A program made the translations under genes and the position numbers. The notes under the pieces are model-generated. The model did not search any database and was not told the origin of the DNA. It worked only from the letters and a program-made list of their open reading frames with translations. A DNA stretch of 37,354 bases from Oscillatoriales cyanobacterium PMM_0080 (GTDB taxonomy: Bacteria; Cyanobacteriota; Cyanobacteriia; Cyanobacteriales; Microcoleaceae): positions 1 through 37,354 of the forward strand of contig CASBQF010000074.1 in the NCBI GenBank assembly GCA_949127775.1, read 5' to 3'. How positions within the stretch are numbered: the first letter of the stretch is position 1; the number at the start of each line of letters is the position of its first letter. Below are positions 14,190 through 25,527 of the stretch, in pieces.

Positions 14190-14570
14190 TTACAAAAGTC
14201 CTTCCAGTCGGCGACGAATTGAATCCAGTTCGTTTTGGGAAACTTCAGAATCCGGCTCCGGTTCCGGCTCTGGCGGCCCATCGACCTGCCACTGAGTCTG
14301 TGTTACATTGTCTTCTGGCGGAATCGCTAGCGCGCCCGCTGGCACTAATTCCCAATCATAGTCAACACTATCGCAGAACTCCTTAATTTCTTCGTCGTCG
14401 ATCGCCTCGACAGCGGGCTCGGGGAAATCCTGAGCTTCCAGCATCACGCCAAAGCGGGTGGCGTCGTCTTCTGACTCAAACATCAGAACTTTGTTACGAT
14501 CGCCGAGTTGAATGGTATGAATTCCCTCATTCTCGGTGCGGGCATTGAAGAGTAAGACGAACACTCGCAT
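14190..14570 (-). CDS. DUF3110 family protein
   Basis: This 126-residue protein starts with the DUF3110 pattern MRVFVLLFNARTENEGIHTI, continues through NKVLMFESEDDATRFGVMLE and ends in an acidic Pro/Glu-rich tail (PPEPEPEPDSE) plus a short helix. DUF3110 is known mainly from cyanobacteria and plastid lineages; its function is not established. It is predicted soluble, with no signal peptide or membrane helix. The ATG at 14570 has AAGAAGG about 12 bases upstream. A heptamer repeat array starts directly after the stop codon. Confidence 0.88.
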   Translation of the reverse strand: MRVFVLLFNARTENEGIHTIQLGDRNKVLMFESEDDATRFGVMLEAQDFPEPAVEAIDDEEIKEFCDSVDYDWELVPAGALAIPPEDNVTQTQWQVDGPPEPEPEPDSEVSQNELDSIRRRLEGLL

Positions 14571-14646
14571 AAGTTTTAAAGACCTTCTTAACCACCGTTT
14601 TTTTATCTTAGAAGCGATCGGGCAATCGATCTGTCGATTTTAGATT

Positions 14647-14850
14647 TTAGCTTGACTGCGTATCCAGAACGCGTGGGAACCTTTGACGATGTGCGGGAGT
14701 TGGAGATGTGGGTTCTAGGTAATGTGGCGCGTTTTGATTAAGTTCGGTTAAGCTTTCTGGAGTCTGCCCCGGAGTTGGTGGCGGGAGTCTTGAAGTTGGA
14801 TCGATCGGCACTTCGAGCCTCTGTTCTGAGTCAACAAAGGTAAGAGACAC
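14647..14850 (-). CDS. Doubtful small proline-rich ORF
   Basis: This 67-codon frame starts with GTG and reads a polar, Pro-rich peptide (SRLPPPTPGQTPESL in the middle). It fills the gap between DUF3110 and the divergent tamB gene. AGAG directly abuts the GTG, too close for a normal ribosome-binding site. No family is recognised. It may be real, a remnant, or chance. Confidence 0.3.
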   Translation of the reverse strand: MSLTFVDSEQRLEVPIDPTSRLPPPTPGQTPESLTELNQNAPHYLEPTSPTPAHRQRFPRVLDTQSS

Positions 14851-14926
14851 CTCTGCGAATCAAACCAATTATACCGTATCGAACATTGGCTGATTTCCTG
14901 AATTCTCAAAAGCTCTGAGAAACACC

Positions 14927-17900
14927 ATGACTAACTTGGACGATGACAAAAATCAACTCGCACCCCGTCCCCAGCGCCGTTGGTGGCGTCTGCTGCTGCT
15001 TAGTGGTACGGGATTGGGTGTTCTCGCCTTGGTGGCGGTGGCGGCAGCCCAGGCCTGGGTGCAGGAAAAGTTAGCTCCGATTGTGGAATCTGAAGTCAGT
15101 CAGACACTGAAGCGGCCTGTAAAAATCGGGCGTTTGGAGCGATTTTCATGGGCAAGTTTGCGGTTTGGTCGATCGAGCGTACCGACAACTGCTACGGATC
15201 CAGATTATGCTTCCACAGAAGCAGTGGAAGTGCAATTTTCAATTTGGCCGCTGCTGTTCAATCGCACTCTCAAATTAGATATTACTTTAGTTAAACCCAG
15301 CGCTTATATCGAACAGGATAGTCAAGGCCGCTGGGTTAATCTCCCCACGCCCGATCCGAAACCTCCGGGTTTGTTTAAAACTGAAATTGCTGCTGTGCGA
15401 GTCGAAAATCTCGGCGCAGTTTTGGTTCCTAGTCCCGAAGCCCATCAGAAAACTTCGGCTCCGATTTCGGTAAGTCTCAAAAATGGCAGTGCTCTATTTC
15501 GCGAGCAAAATCAGCGCGTTCTCTACGAGCTAAACGGTCAATTCACTAATAATGACAATTTTGCCATCAAGGCTGATTCTCTGTTGTCTGCGGCTCAAAC
15601 AAACGTGCTTGTGCAAGGTCAAAACTTGCCTTTGTCAGACCTCGCCCGCTTGCTAAAACTTCCCGGCATTTCTTTACAAAAAGGTCTGGCAAATGGCAAT
15701 TTGACGGCGCAAGTTCGAGATAATAAACTCTCTGGAATTACCGGGACGGCTAGTTTTGCCGGAGTGGAGGCAAGCATCAATCCACTGAAACAGAAGATCC
15801 AAAATAGCAGCGGTCAATTGCGCTTTCAGGGAACTAATTTGATTGTCGATAGTTTGACTGGTAATTACGGTCTAGTTCCGGTTCAAATAGCTGGAACAGT
15901 GGCTGCTGGAGCTAATTTTAATCTGGATACAGCTAGCTTAAATTTGAACACTAATGTGCAGCCGGTAGCTGTGGCAAGTGTTGTCAGTGCGATCGAGCAA
16001 GAATTGGGTCAAAAAGTAGTATTGCCCTTTGCGGTGGTCGGGGAAGTTAAGGCGGATACTAAGCTGACGGGGACTGGGGCACAGCCGATACTTACAGGTA
16101 CGATCGCCTCAACAAAACCCGCTACGGTCGATCGCCTGCAATTAAACAATATTAGCACTAATTTTCAACTGGAACTCGGCAAAGTCGCTCAAACCCCAAC
16201 TCCCAATTCTCAATCTTTGGCTTTGACTTTAAGCGATATGTTGGTAGTGCCGGCGGCGGGTGGTAAAATTGGTGGCAAAGGTCAAATTCAGCTCGGGTTG
16301 GGAAGTGAGAATTCGCGATCGGGTTTGGTGTTTGACTTGCAAGCGGAAAATGTACCCGCAGATGCGATCGCCAAAATTTACGCTCTGCCAATTCCTGCTA
16401 CTGTAAAAATTGGTAGTGTCTCCGCCAAAGCTCAAGTTTTCGGGCCGTTAGATAACATTCAAACAAGAGTTCAATGGCAAGCACCGCAAGGGACTTTTCC
16501 CGCTGCGGGTGAAATCCGCGCCGGACGGAATTCGGCGGATTTGCAAAATACGGTTGTCAAAATTGGCGATGCTACGGTAAATGTGGATGCGGCGATCAAA
16601 GATCGTCGGTGGCAAGCTATGCTAAAGGGCGATCGCGTTGCAATCAAAAGTTTACAGCCACTGATTCCCGGACTTAATTTGTCTCCTGAATTAGCGGGTT
16701 TGTTCACCGGAACCGCTGAAGCAGCCGGAACTCTGGATGATTTGAGTTTAAAGGCGATAACTGCTAGCGGTAAAGGAACACTGAATATTGCTGATAGTAT
16801 TGTTGCCGTTGATGGCACACTGGAATCTGGGAAATGGCAAGTTTTGGGCAAGACCGAAAAAGTTGCTCTCAATCCCTTAATTGATATTGGCTTGCCGTTT
16901 TTAACCCTACAACCGCCCGCCAATTCTAACACATCACCCGCCGCAAATCTCGACAATCTAAAATCCAAAATCCAAAATCTAAAATCGCTGGGCGGACAGC
17001 TAGTAGGTGAATTTCAAGCTGCGGGAAATGTTGACAATTTGACGGCTAGCGGTATCAATCTGAGCACCAATGGCAAACTGAATATTGCCGACAGCAATGT
17101 CAATCTGAAAGCAGAATTGACAGACGGAAAATGGCAAGCAACCGCAGAAACCGATCGCACTTCCATCAGCCGCCTGGTAGACTTGACACTGCCACTGTTA
17201 GATGTGGCTTCCGCATTCAATCCCGAAAATCAACAATCTGCCAATCTTAACAATCTAAAATCTAAAATCCAAAATCTAAAATCGATAGACGGACAACTAT
17301 CGAGTCAATTTACAGCTTCGGGAAGTCTTGACAATTTGACGGCTAGTGGCATAAATGTCAACGGTAATGGCAAACTCAATCTGGCCGACAGTAATGTCAA
17401 TTTTAAAGGAGAATTGGCACGGGGAAATTGGCAAGGAACCGCCGAAACAGATCGCACTTCGATCGCCCGTTTGGTAAACTTAGGATTGCCACTGTTAGAT
17501 GTGGGCTTAGCTTTCACGGCTGACAATCCCCAAGTTGTAGCCAATATCAACAATCTAAAATCCAAAATCCAAAATCTCAAATCGATTGATGGACAAATAT
17601 CGAATCAAATTCAAGCGGCGGGAAGTCTTGACAAATCAAGCGTCGCCGATGTTTCTGTCAACAGCAGCGGTAAATTAAATATTGCCGACGGTACGGTTGA
17701 TTTTAAGGGAAAATTAGATGCTGGGCGCTGGCTTGCTGTCGCGGATCTCGATCGAGTTATTCTCAGTCGCTTAGAAAAAACCATCCGCGATACTCAACTC
17801 TTGACTCTCACCGCGACTTTGCCTAAAGGATTTGACGGTAGAGTTAACGGCCAATTCCAAGCGGCGGGTAGTTTGGATAATTTGACAGCGAAGGGAATTC

Positions 17901-18677
17901 GTGCTAGTGGGGAAGGGCGGATTTTGGTCGATCGACTAGGGGCGATCGATACTACGGCAAAATTGGAAAACGGCAACTTAGAAGCATTGTTGGCAACCAA
18001 CGGAGTTACCGTCAGCAATTTAGAACAAACCCTCAAACAAACCGGTTTACTGACAACCAATTTACCGCGAGAAATTGCCGGCACCCTCGATGGCAAAATC
18101 AGAATTGTGGGAAATACAGATAATCTCACCGCCAACGGCATCACCGCCAACGGCGACGGACAAATTCGACTCGCCAATGGCGGCGGAGTTGTCAAAGCCA
18201 AAGGTAGGGCGCAATCGGGGAATTGGCGCGCGTCAATTGAAGGCGACCAAATTGCCCTAAGTCGCTTCCAGAAAGCCTTTGAAGCCCAGCGCCAAAGCTT
18301 GCAAGCTGGAGGTTTAGTCTCCCAAGCCCAAAATCTCCCCTTACTCCGAGGACTATTTAATGGCAATGTCAATTTATCTGGCCCGATTGGGGCGGGCACG
18401 GGGGCACCGCCCCTACAAAATGTTCGCGCCGGCGGCAGTTTCCGCATCTCGGAATTGCCGTTTTTGAAACAACCTTTTGAGGCAATATTTAATTGGGATG
18501 GCAAACGGGTAGAAGTAGAAAAAGCTGTAACTCCGGGTTTGACGGCCAGCGGATTTGTCGGCGTTGAGTTAGCTGGGAAAGGATTACCGTCAATTTCCAA
18601 TCTAGATTTGGATGTAAAACTGTCCAATTTTAACCTGGAAGCCTTGCCAGCAGAGCAGTTGGCTTTTTTGAGACCCA
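14927..18677 (+). CDS. tamB: TamB/DUF490-type envelope biogenesis protein, cut at the fold point
   Basis: The first 1,250 codons of a very large envelope protein. Residues about 18-45 form an N-terminal membrane anchor (RRWWRLLLLSGTGLGVLALV). AsmA/TamB-like beta-rich repeats follow, each ending in blocks such as GSLDNLTASGI, GKLNIADSNVNF and ATAETDRTSISRLV with a period near 100 residues. TamB-like proteins bridge the periplasm and are linked to outer-membrane assembly and lipid transport. The C-terminal DUF490 domain is missing. After 18677 the frame continues to 19561, but those 293 residues are the gene's own antisense and not native. Three NLKSKIQNLKS segments are coded by a heptamer DNA repeat. 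The ATG at 14927 has a weak leader. Confidence 0.88.
16955..16986 (+). repeat. Heptamer repeat (CCAAAAT/CTAAAAT) inside tamB, copy 1
   Basis: A run of AATCTAAAATCCAAAATC-type heptamers codes NLKSKIQNLKS near residue 680. Because 3 x 7 bases is 7 codons, the peptide has a seven-residue period. Confidence 0.85.
17252..17283 (+). repeat. Heptamer repeat inside tamB, copy 2
   Basis: The same coded peptide recurs 297 bases after copy 1, with one heptamer varied (TCTAAAA for TCCAAAA). It separates two closely similar ~100-residue TamB units. Confidence 0.85.
17552..17583 (+). repeat. Heptamer repeat inside tamB, copy 3
   Basis: The third copy lies 300 bases after copy 2 and ends AATCTCAAATCG. The even spacing shows that the protein unit and its heptamer linker were duplicated together. 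Confidence 0.85.
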
Positions 18678-18691
18678 TGGGTCTCAAAAAA
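18664..18691. other. Fold point of the inverted duplication, inside tamB
   Basis: The symmetry axis lies between 18677 and 18678, in the middle of AGACCCATGGGTCT. On either side the sequence is the tamB reading frame on opposite strands. A short native palindrome such as CCATGG may have seeded a strand switch, but the unrearranged sequence is not visible here, so that remains inference. No origin, telomere-resolution site or mobile element is seen at the axis. Confidence 0.9.
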
Positions 18692-21600
18692 GCCAACTGC
18701 TCTGCTGGCAAGGCTTCCAGGTTAAAATTGGACAGTTTTACATCCAAATCTAGATTGGAAATTGACGGTAATCCTTTCCCAGCTAACTCAACGCCGACAA
18801 ATCCGCTGGCCGTCAAACCCGGAGTTACAGCTTTTTCTACTTCTACCCGTTTGCCATCCCAATTAAATATTGCCTCAAAAGGTTGTTTCAAAAACGGCAA
18901 TTCCGAGATGCGGAAACTGCCGCCGGCGCGAACATTTTGTAGGGGCGGTGCCCCCGTGCCCGCCCCAATCGGGCCAGATAAATTGACATTGCCATTAAAT
19001 AGTCCTCGGAGTAAGGGGAGATTTTGGGCTTGGGAGACTAAACCTCCAGCTTGCAAGCTTTGGCGCTGGGCTTCAAAGGCTTTCTGGAAGCGACTTAGGG
19101 CAATTTGGTCGCCTTCAATTGACGCGCGCCAATTCCCCGATTGCGCCCTACCTTTGGCTTTGACAACTCCGCCGCCATTGGCGAGTCGAATTTGTCCGTC
19201 GCCGTTGGCGGTGATGCCGTTGGCGGTGAGATTATCTGTATTTCCCACAATTCTGATTTTGCCATCGAGGGTGCCGGCAATTTCTCGCGGTAAATTGGTT
19301 GTCAGTAAACCGGTTTGTTTGAGGGTTTGTTCTAAATTGCTGACGGTAACTCCGTTGGTTGCCAACAATGCTTCTAAGTTGCCGTTTTCCAATTTTGCCG
19401 TAGTATCGATCGCCCCTAGTCGATCGACCAAAATCCGCCCTTCCCCACTAGCACGAATTCCCTTCGCTGTCAAATTATCCAAACTACCCGCCGCTTGGAA
19501 TTGGCCGTTAACTCTACCGTCAAATCCTTTAGGCAAAGTCGCGGTGAGAGTCAAGAGTTGAGTATCGCGGATGGTTTTTTCTAAGCGACTGAGAATAACT
19601 CGATCGAGATCCGCGACAGCAAGCCAGCGCCCAGCATCTAATTTTCCCTTAAAATCAACCGTACCGTCGGCAATATTTAATTTACCGCTGCTGTTGACAG
19701 AAACATCGGCGACGCTTGATTTGTCAAGACTTCCCGCCGCTTGAATTTGATTCGATATTTGTCCATCAATCGATTTGAGATTTTGGATTTTGGATTTTAG
19801 ATTGTTGATATTGGCTACAACTTGGGGATTGTCAGCCGTGAAAGCTAAGCCCACATCTAACAGTGGCAATCCTAAGTTTACCAAACGGGCGATCGAAGTG
19901 CGATCTGTTTCGGCGGTTCCTTGCCAATTTCCCCGTGCCAATTCTCCTTTAAAATTGACATTACTGTCGGCCAGATTGAGTTTGCCATTACCGTTGACAT
20001 TTATGCCACTAGCCGTCAAATTGTCAAGACTTCCCGAAGCTGTAAATTGACTCGATAGTTGTCCGTCTATCGATTTTAGATTTTGGATTTTAGATTTTAG
20101 ATTGTTAAGATTGGCAGATTGTTGATTTTCGGGATTGAATGCGGAAGCCACATCTAACAGTGGCAGTGTCAAGTCTACCAGGCGGCTGATGGAAGTGCGA
20201 TCGGTTTCTGCGGTTGCTTGCCATTTTCCGTCTGTCAATTCTGCTTTCAGATTGACATTGCTGTCGGCAATATTCAGTTTGCCATTGGTGCTCAGATTGA
20301 TACCGCTAGCCGTCAAATTGTCAACATTTCCCGCAGCTTGAAATTCACCTACTAGCTGTCCGCCCAGCGATTTTAGATTTTGGATTTTGGATTTTAGATT
20401 GTCGAGATTTGCGGCGGGTGATGTGTTAGAATTGGCGGGCGGTTGTAGGGTTAAAAACGGCAAGCCAATATCAATTAAGGGATTGAGAGCAACTTTTTCG
20501 GTCTTGCCCAAAACTTGCCATTTCCCAGATTCCAGTGTGCCATCAACGGCAACAATACTATCAGCAATATTCAGTGTTCCTTTACCGCTAGCAGTTATCG
20601 CCTTTAAACTCAAATCATCCAGAGTTCCGGCTGCTTCAGCGGTTCCGGTGAACAAACCCGCTAATTCAGGAGACAAATTAAGTCCGGGAATCAGTGGCTG
20701 TAAACTTTTGATTGCAACGCGATCGCCCTTTAGCATAGCTTGCCACCGACGATCTTTGATCGCCGCATCCACATTTACCGTAGCATCGCCAATTTTGACA
20801 ACCGTATTTTGCAAATCCGCCGAATTCCGTCCGGCGCGGATTTCACCCGCAGCGGGAAAAGTCCCTTGCGGTGCTTGCCATTGAACTCTTGTTTGAATGT
20901 TATCTAACGGCCCGAAAACTTGAGCTTTGGCGGAGACACTACCAATTTTTACAGTAGCAGGAATTGGCAGAGCGTAAATTTTGGCGATCGCATCTGCGGG
21001 TACATTTTCCGCTTGCAAGTCAAACACCAAACCCGATCGCGAATTCTCACTTCCCAACCCGAGCTGAATTTGACCTTTGCCACCAATTTTACCACCCGCC
21101 GCCGGCACTACCAACATATCGCTTAAAGTCAAAGCCAAAGATTGAGAATTGGGAGTTGGGGTTTGAGCGACTTTGCCGAGTTCCAGTTGAAAATTAGTGC
21201 TAATATTGTTTAATTGCAGGCGATCGACCGTAGCGGGTTTTGTTGAGGCGATCGTACCTGTAAGTATCGGCTGTGCCCCAGTCCCCGTCAGCTTAGTATC
21301 CGCCTTAACTTCCCCGACCACCGCAAAGGGCAATACTACTTTTTGACCCAATTCTTGCTCGATCGCACTGACAACACTTGCCACAGCTACCGGCTGCACA
21401 TTAGTGTTCAAATTTAAGCTAGCTGTATCCAGATTAAAATTAGCTCCAGCAGCCACTGTTCCAGCTATTTGAACCGGAACTAGACCGTAATTACCAGTCA
21501 AACTATCGACAATCAAATTAGTTCCCTGAAAGCGCAATTGACCGCTGCTATTTTGGATCTTCTGTTTCAGTGGATTGATGCTTGCCTCCACTCCGGCAAA

Positions 21601-22428
21601 ACTAGCCGTCCCGGTAATTCCAGAGAGTTTATTATCTCGAACTTGCGCCGTCAAATTGCCATTTGCCAGACCTTTTTGTAAAGAAATGCCGGGAAGTTTT
21701 AGCAAGCGGGCGAGGTCTGACAAAGGCAAGTTTTGACCTTGCACAAGCACGTTTGTTTGAGCCGCAGACAACAGAGAATCAGCCTTGATGGCAAAATTGT
21801 CATTATTAGTGAATTGACCGTTTAGCTCGTAGAGAACGCGCTGATTTTGCTCGCGAAATAGAGCACTGCCATTTTTGAGACTTACCGAAATCGGAGCCGA
21901 AGTTTTCTGATGGGCTTCGGGACTAGGAACCAAAACTGCGCCGAGATTTTCGACTCGCACAGCAGCAATTTCAGTTTTAAACAAACCCGGAGGTTTCGGA
22001 TCGGGCGTGGGGAGATTAACCCAGCGGCCTTGACTATCCTGTTCGATATAAGCGCTGGGTTTAACTAAAGTAATATCTAATTTGAGAGTGCGATTGAACA
22101 GCAGCGGCCAAATTGAAAATTGCACTTCCACTGCTTCTGTGGAAGCATAATCTGGATCCGTAGCAGTTGTCGGTACGCTCGATCGACCAAACCGCAAACT
22201 TGCCCATGAAAATCGCTCCAAACGCCCGATTTTTACAGGCCGCTTCAGTGTCTGACTGACTTCAGATTCCACAATCGGAGCTAACTTTTCCTGCACCCAG
22301 GCCTGGGCTGCCGCCACCGCCACCAAGGCGAGAACACCCAATCCCGTACCACTAAGCAGCAGCAGACGCCACCAACGGCGCTGGGGACGGGGTGCGAGTT
22401 GATTTTTGTCATCGTCCAAGTTAGTCAT
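18678..22428 (-). CDS. tamB: TamB/DUF490-type protein, mirror copy cut at the fold point
   Basis: Antiparallel duplicate of the tamB fragment, starting with ATG at 22428 and reading toward the centre. The membrane anchor and about 100-residue repeats are identical. The open frame runs on to 17794 through the other arm's antisense, so the two 1,544-codon frames overlap head-on across 17794-19561. Neither full frame is a native protein. Confidence 0.85.
19772..20103 (-). repeat. Heptamer repeats inside tamB mirror copy (copies 3 and 2)
   Basis: Heptamer tracts at 19772-19803 and 20072-20103 code NLKSKIQNLKS on the minus strand; a third lies at 20369-20400. Confidence 0.8.
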
Positions 22429-22504
22429 GGTGTTTCTCAGAGCTTTTGAGAATTCAGGAAATCAGCCAATGTTCGATACGGTATAATTGGTTTGATTCGC
22501 AGAG

Positions 22505-22708
22505 GTGTCTCTTACCTTTGTTGACTCAGAACAGAGGCTCGAAGTGCCGATCGATCCAACTTCAAGACTCCCGCCACCAACTCCGGGGCAGACTCCAGAA
22601 AGCTTAACCGAACTTAATCAAAACGCGCCACATTACCTAGAACCCACATCTCCAACTCCCGCACATCGTCAAAGGTTCCCACGCGTTCTGGATACGCAGT
22701 CAAGCTAA
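22505..22708 (+). CDS. Doubtful small proline-rich ORF, mirror copy
   Basis: GTG-started 67-codon frame between the divergent tamB copy and DUF3110. It has the same doubts as its partner: no usable ribosome-binding site and no recognised family. Confidence 0.3.
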   Translation: MSLTFVDSEQRLEVPIDPTSRLPPPTPGQTPESLTELNQNAPHYLEPTSPTPAHRQRFPRVLDTQSS

Positions 22709-22784
22709 AATCTAAAATCGACAGATCGATTGCCCGATCGCTTCTAAGATAAAAAAACGGTGGTTAAGAAGGTCTTTAAAACTT

Positions 22785-23165
22785 ATGCGAGTGTTCGTCT
22801 TACTCTTCAATGCCCGCACCGAGAATGAGGGAATTCATACCATTCAACTCGGCGATCGTAACAAAGTTCTGATGTTTGAGTCAGAAGACGACGCCACCCG
22901 CTTTGGCGTGATGCTGGAAGCTCAGGATTTCCCCGAGCCCGCTGTCGAGGCGATCGACGACGAAGAAATTAAGGAGTTCTGCGATAGTGTTGACTATGAT
23001 TGGGAATTAGTGCCAGCGGGCGCGCTAGCGATTCCGCCAGAAGACAATGTAACACAGACTCAGTGGCAGGTCGATGGGCCGCCAGAGCCGGAACCGGAGC
23101 CGGATTCTGAAGTTTCCCAAAACGAACTGGATTCAATTCGTCGCCGACTGGAAGGACTTTTGTAA
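22785..23165 (+). CDS. DUF3110 family protein, mirror copy
   Basis: 126 residues, beginning MRVFVLLFNARTENEG, with an acidic Pro/Glu tail. AAGAAGG lies 12 bases before the ATG at 22785. A heptamer array follows the stop codon at 23168-23250. Confidence 0.87.
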   Translation: MRVFVLLFNARTENEGIHTIQLGDRNKVLMFESEDDATRFGVMLEAQDFPEPAVEAIDDEEIKEFCDSVDYDWELVPAGALAIPPEDNVTQTQWQVDGPPEPEPEPDSEVSQNELDSIRRRLEGLL

Positions 23166-23167
23166 TA

Positions 23168-23250
23168 GTCATTAGTCATTAGTCATTGGTCATTGGTCAT
23201 TAGTCAGCAGTAATCGGTAATCGGTAATCGGTAATCGGTAATCGGTAATT
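23168..23250. repeat. Heptamer repeat arrays, mirror copy
   Basis: GTCATTA/GTCATTG units followed by GGTAATC units, the reverse complement of the arrays at 14105-14187. Confidence 0.85.
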
Positions 23251-23432
23251 GCCTCTGGAGGAAGTAGATTTAGCCGATCGCCCGATCGCGCAAATTTCCA
23301 GCCTTTGAGTCACGACTTCACCAAGCTGACTATTTGGGCTCTTCCGTACCCTCGGCTTGTACACCAATGACTAATCAACAATGAACATAGGACTCGCGGT
23401 AAAACAAATGGTTGACTCCGCCCTTAGTAGTG

Positions 23433-23473
23433 GTAAGGTGCGCACTGTGCACCCTACAGATAGAGTGTGTGCG
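23433..23473. repeat. Palindromic repeat B with flank, mirror copy
   Basis: GTAAGGTGCGCACTGTGCAC followed by CCTACAG and AGAGTGTGTGCG, upstream of the second murQ copy. Confidence 0.7.
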
Positions 23474-23527
23474 ATCGAGAACCAGCACAATAACTAATCA
23501 CAAATAACTAATAACTCATTAAAAAAA

Positions 23528-24442
23528 ATGAAGAATTTGGAAGAAAGGGGGCATTTGCTGACGGAACAGGTGAATGCCAATAGCGCGAATTTAGACCAAC
23601 TTAGTTCGATCGAATTAGTGGACTTGTTCAACCGGGAAGACGCCCAAACTTTGAGCGCGATCGCCAGTGCCCGCGAACAGTTAGCCCGGGCGATCGACAT
23701 CGGCGCCGAATCTCTGCGTCAAGGAGGCCGCCTATTTTACGTCGGTGCGGGTACTTCCGGGCGTTTGGGGGTGCTCGATGCCGCCGAGTGTCCCCCCACC
23801 TTCTGCACACCACCAGAACTCGTACAGGGCATAATAGCCGGGGGTGCTGGGGCTTTGGTGCGGAGTTCCGAGGATTTGGAAGATCGGGCCCAGGATGGGG
23901 CGGAGTCGATCGCCCACCGTCACATTACCAACTTAGATGTAGTTGTCGGAATTACGGCTGGGGGCACAACGCCCTTTGTCGCCGGTGCTTTGCAGGCGGC
24001 GCGCCAGCGTGGAGCGAAAACAGTGTTTATCGCCTGCGTACCAGTCGAACAGGTGAATTTTGAAGCTGATGTGGATATTCGGTTGTTGGTTGGCCCGGAG
24101 ATAGTGGCAGGTTCGACGCGCTTGAAAGCTGGTACTGTGACAAAAATGGCTTTAAATATTCTTTCGACTGGCGTAATGGTGAAGCTGGGGAAGGTTTACG
24201 GCAATCGGATGGTTGATGTGGCGGTGACTAATAAGAAATTGCGCGATCGAGCTATACGGATGTTACAAGATTTAACAGATTTGGGCCGGGATGAAGCGGG
24301 TTTTTTGCTCGAAAAAAGCGGCAAGTCTGTAAAGCTGGCTTTGATGATGCACTGGACTAATTTGGAGAAAGAAGAGTGCGATCGAATTTTGGGCGAATTT
24401 CAAGGTAATTTGCGATCGGCTGTGGCATCAGTAGGATCTTAG
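23528..24442 (+). CDS. murQ: N-acetylmuramic acid 6-phosphate etherase, mirror copy
   Basis: 304 residues with the SIS sugar-phosphate loop GAGTSGRLGVLDAAECPP and the GSTRLKAGTVTKMALN block. It starts at ATG 23528 after an A-rich leader. Its TAG overlaps the convergent Ycf48-like stop codon by 4 bases (24439-24442). Confidence 0.94.
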   Translation: MKNLEERGHLLTEQVNANSANLDQLSSIELVDLFNREDAQTLSAIASAREQLARAIDIGAESLRQGGRLFYVGAGTSGRLGVLDAAECPPTFCTPPELVQGIIAGGAGALVRSSEDLEDRAQDGAESIAHRHITNLDVVVGITAGGTTPFVAGALQAARQRGAKTVFIACVPVEQVNFEADVDIRLLVGPEIVAGSTRLKAGTVTKMALNILSTGVMVKLGKVYGNRMVDVAVTNKKLRDRAIRMLQDLTDLGRDEAGFLLEKSGKSVKLALMMHWTNLEKEECDRILGEFQGNLRSAVASVGS

Positions 24443-25269
24443 CGAGGCACAATTCGCTTATTTTTGTAATCCCAATATTTTTGAATAGCAACAGAAGTCA
24501 AGGGTTGGTTGGCACTCAACCTGCGCTTGACGATGATTTTTTCTGGATCGGAGCGATCGTCGTATTCCCATTGACTGCCATCTTTACCTGCGGATCGATC
24601 TAATTTATGTGGCAATTGCATATCTTTAATCGCATCTTGAGAAACATAGCGTCGATTAGTTTCTTGCCATGTCCGCCCTCCATCTACAGTTGTCCAAGTA
24701 AAAACATACTCGCTTAGCGCTTCCGAGTCTTGGCCATCAAGAAGATCGATCTGTCCTTTTTGAGCATCGAACAGTTGAATGTTGACAAAAGACCAATATC
24801 TCGTGATTGTTGGTACGATCGACAATGGTTTCCATGTCTTGCCAGTATCGGTTGTAAGATATAGTGCGATCGGTCCACCTGCTTCGCCCCAATAGTCTTC
24901 AACTAACGCCCAACCTGTTTTAGCATCCGCAAAACCTACCCATCGCACTTGGCTTCGAGGATCTGATTGCATGACTTCCTGCCATTGTAAGCCACCATCT
25001 TCTGTTCTGAGTAGAACGGAACCTACCGATGATAAGCCATACAAAAAAGCCACATTTTTGTCAAGGGAACAGATACCTATAATGTCGAGGGATATCCTGT
25101 TTTTAATAGCATCATCTTCTACACCATTTGGAAAAGATAGGCCGGATCTATCTAAAAATATTACCGATGATACAGGAATTGATGTCGGCAGTTGAGTTGT
25201 TGCGGTGGAACCAAATCCAGCCAGCAGCATCACTATCATTGTCGCAATCACCTGCTTGTATTTAGACAT
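24439..25269 (-). CDS. Secreted Ycf48/BNR-repeat-like protein, mirror copy
   Basis: 276 residues with a signal-peptide-like N-terminus and Asp-box-type motifs EDGGLQW, DTGKTW and DGGRTW. ATG at 25269 with GAAAGAGG just upstream; a longer start at 25311 would read into hairpin repeat C. Confidence 0.74.
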   Translation of the reverse strand: MSKYKQVIATMIVMLLAGFGSTATTQLPTSIPVSSVIFLDRSGLSFPNGVEDDAIKNRISLDIIGICSLDKNVAFLYGLSSVGSVLLRTEDGGLQWQEVMQSDPRSQVRWVGFADAKTGWALVEDYWGEAGGPIALYLTTDTGKTWKPLSIVPTITRYWSFVNIQLFDAQKGQIDLLDGQDSEALSEYVFTWTTVDGGRTWQETNRRYVSQDAIKDMQLPHKLDRSAGKDGSQWEYDDRSDPEKIIVKRRLSANQPLTSVAIQKYWDYKNKRIVPR

Positions 25270-25292
25270 TAAACCTCTTTCAAAAATATTTA

Positions 25293-25360
25293 GGACGGGC
25301 AAGATGCCCATCCCACAAAAAGTTCTTTTCTTCTTGTGGGATGGGCATTTTGCCCGTTCC
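25293..25360. repeat. GGGATGGGC hairpin repeat C, mirror copy
   Basis: GGACGGGCAAGATGCCCATC and its near-complement enclose a 15-base loop, upstream of the second Ycf48-like copy. Confidence 0.75.
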
Positions 25361-25527
25361 CAAATTTGATTAAAAGGGCTTTTGCAAGAGGTATAATATT
25401 CATGTTAAATCGCTATAATGTTCCAGTTGAGAAGCTGCCAATCGTAGGATATGTCGCCATGAAAAAGCCCTAAATTTGTATATCGACAATCTCATAGCGA
25501 CGCACCTTAATTAATCACGAATCATTC

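Noticed and set aside
18678-19561. C-terminal 293 residues of the long plus-strand tamB frame
   Set aside because: These residues are the antisense of tamB itself, created by the fold.
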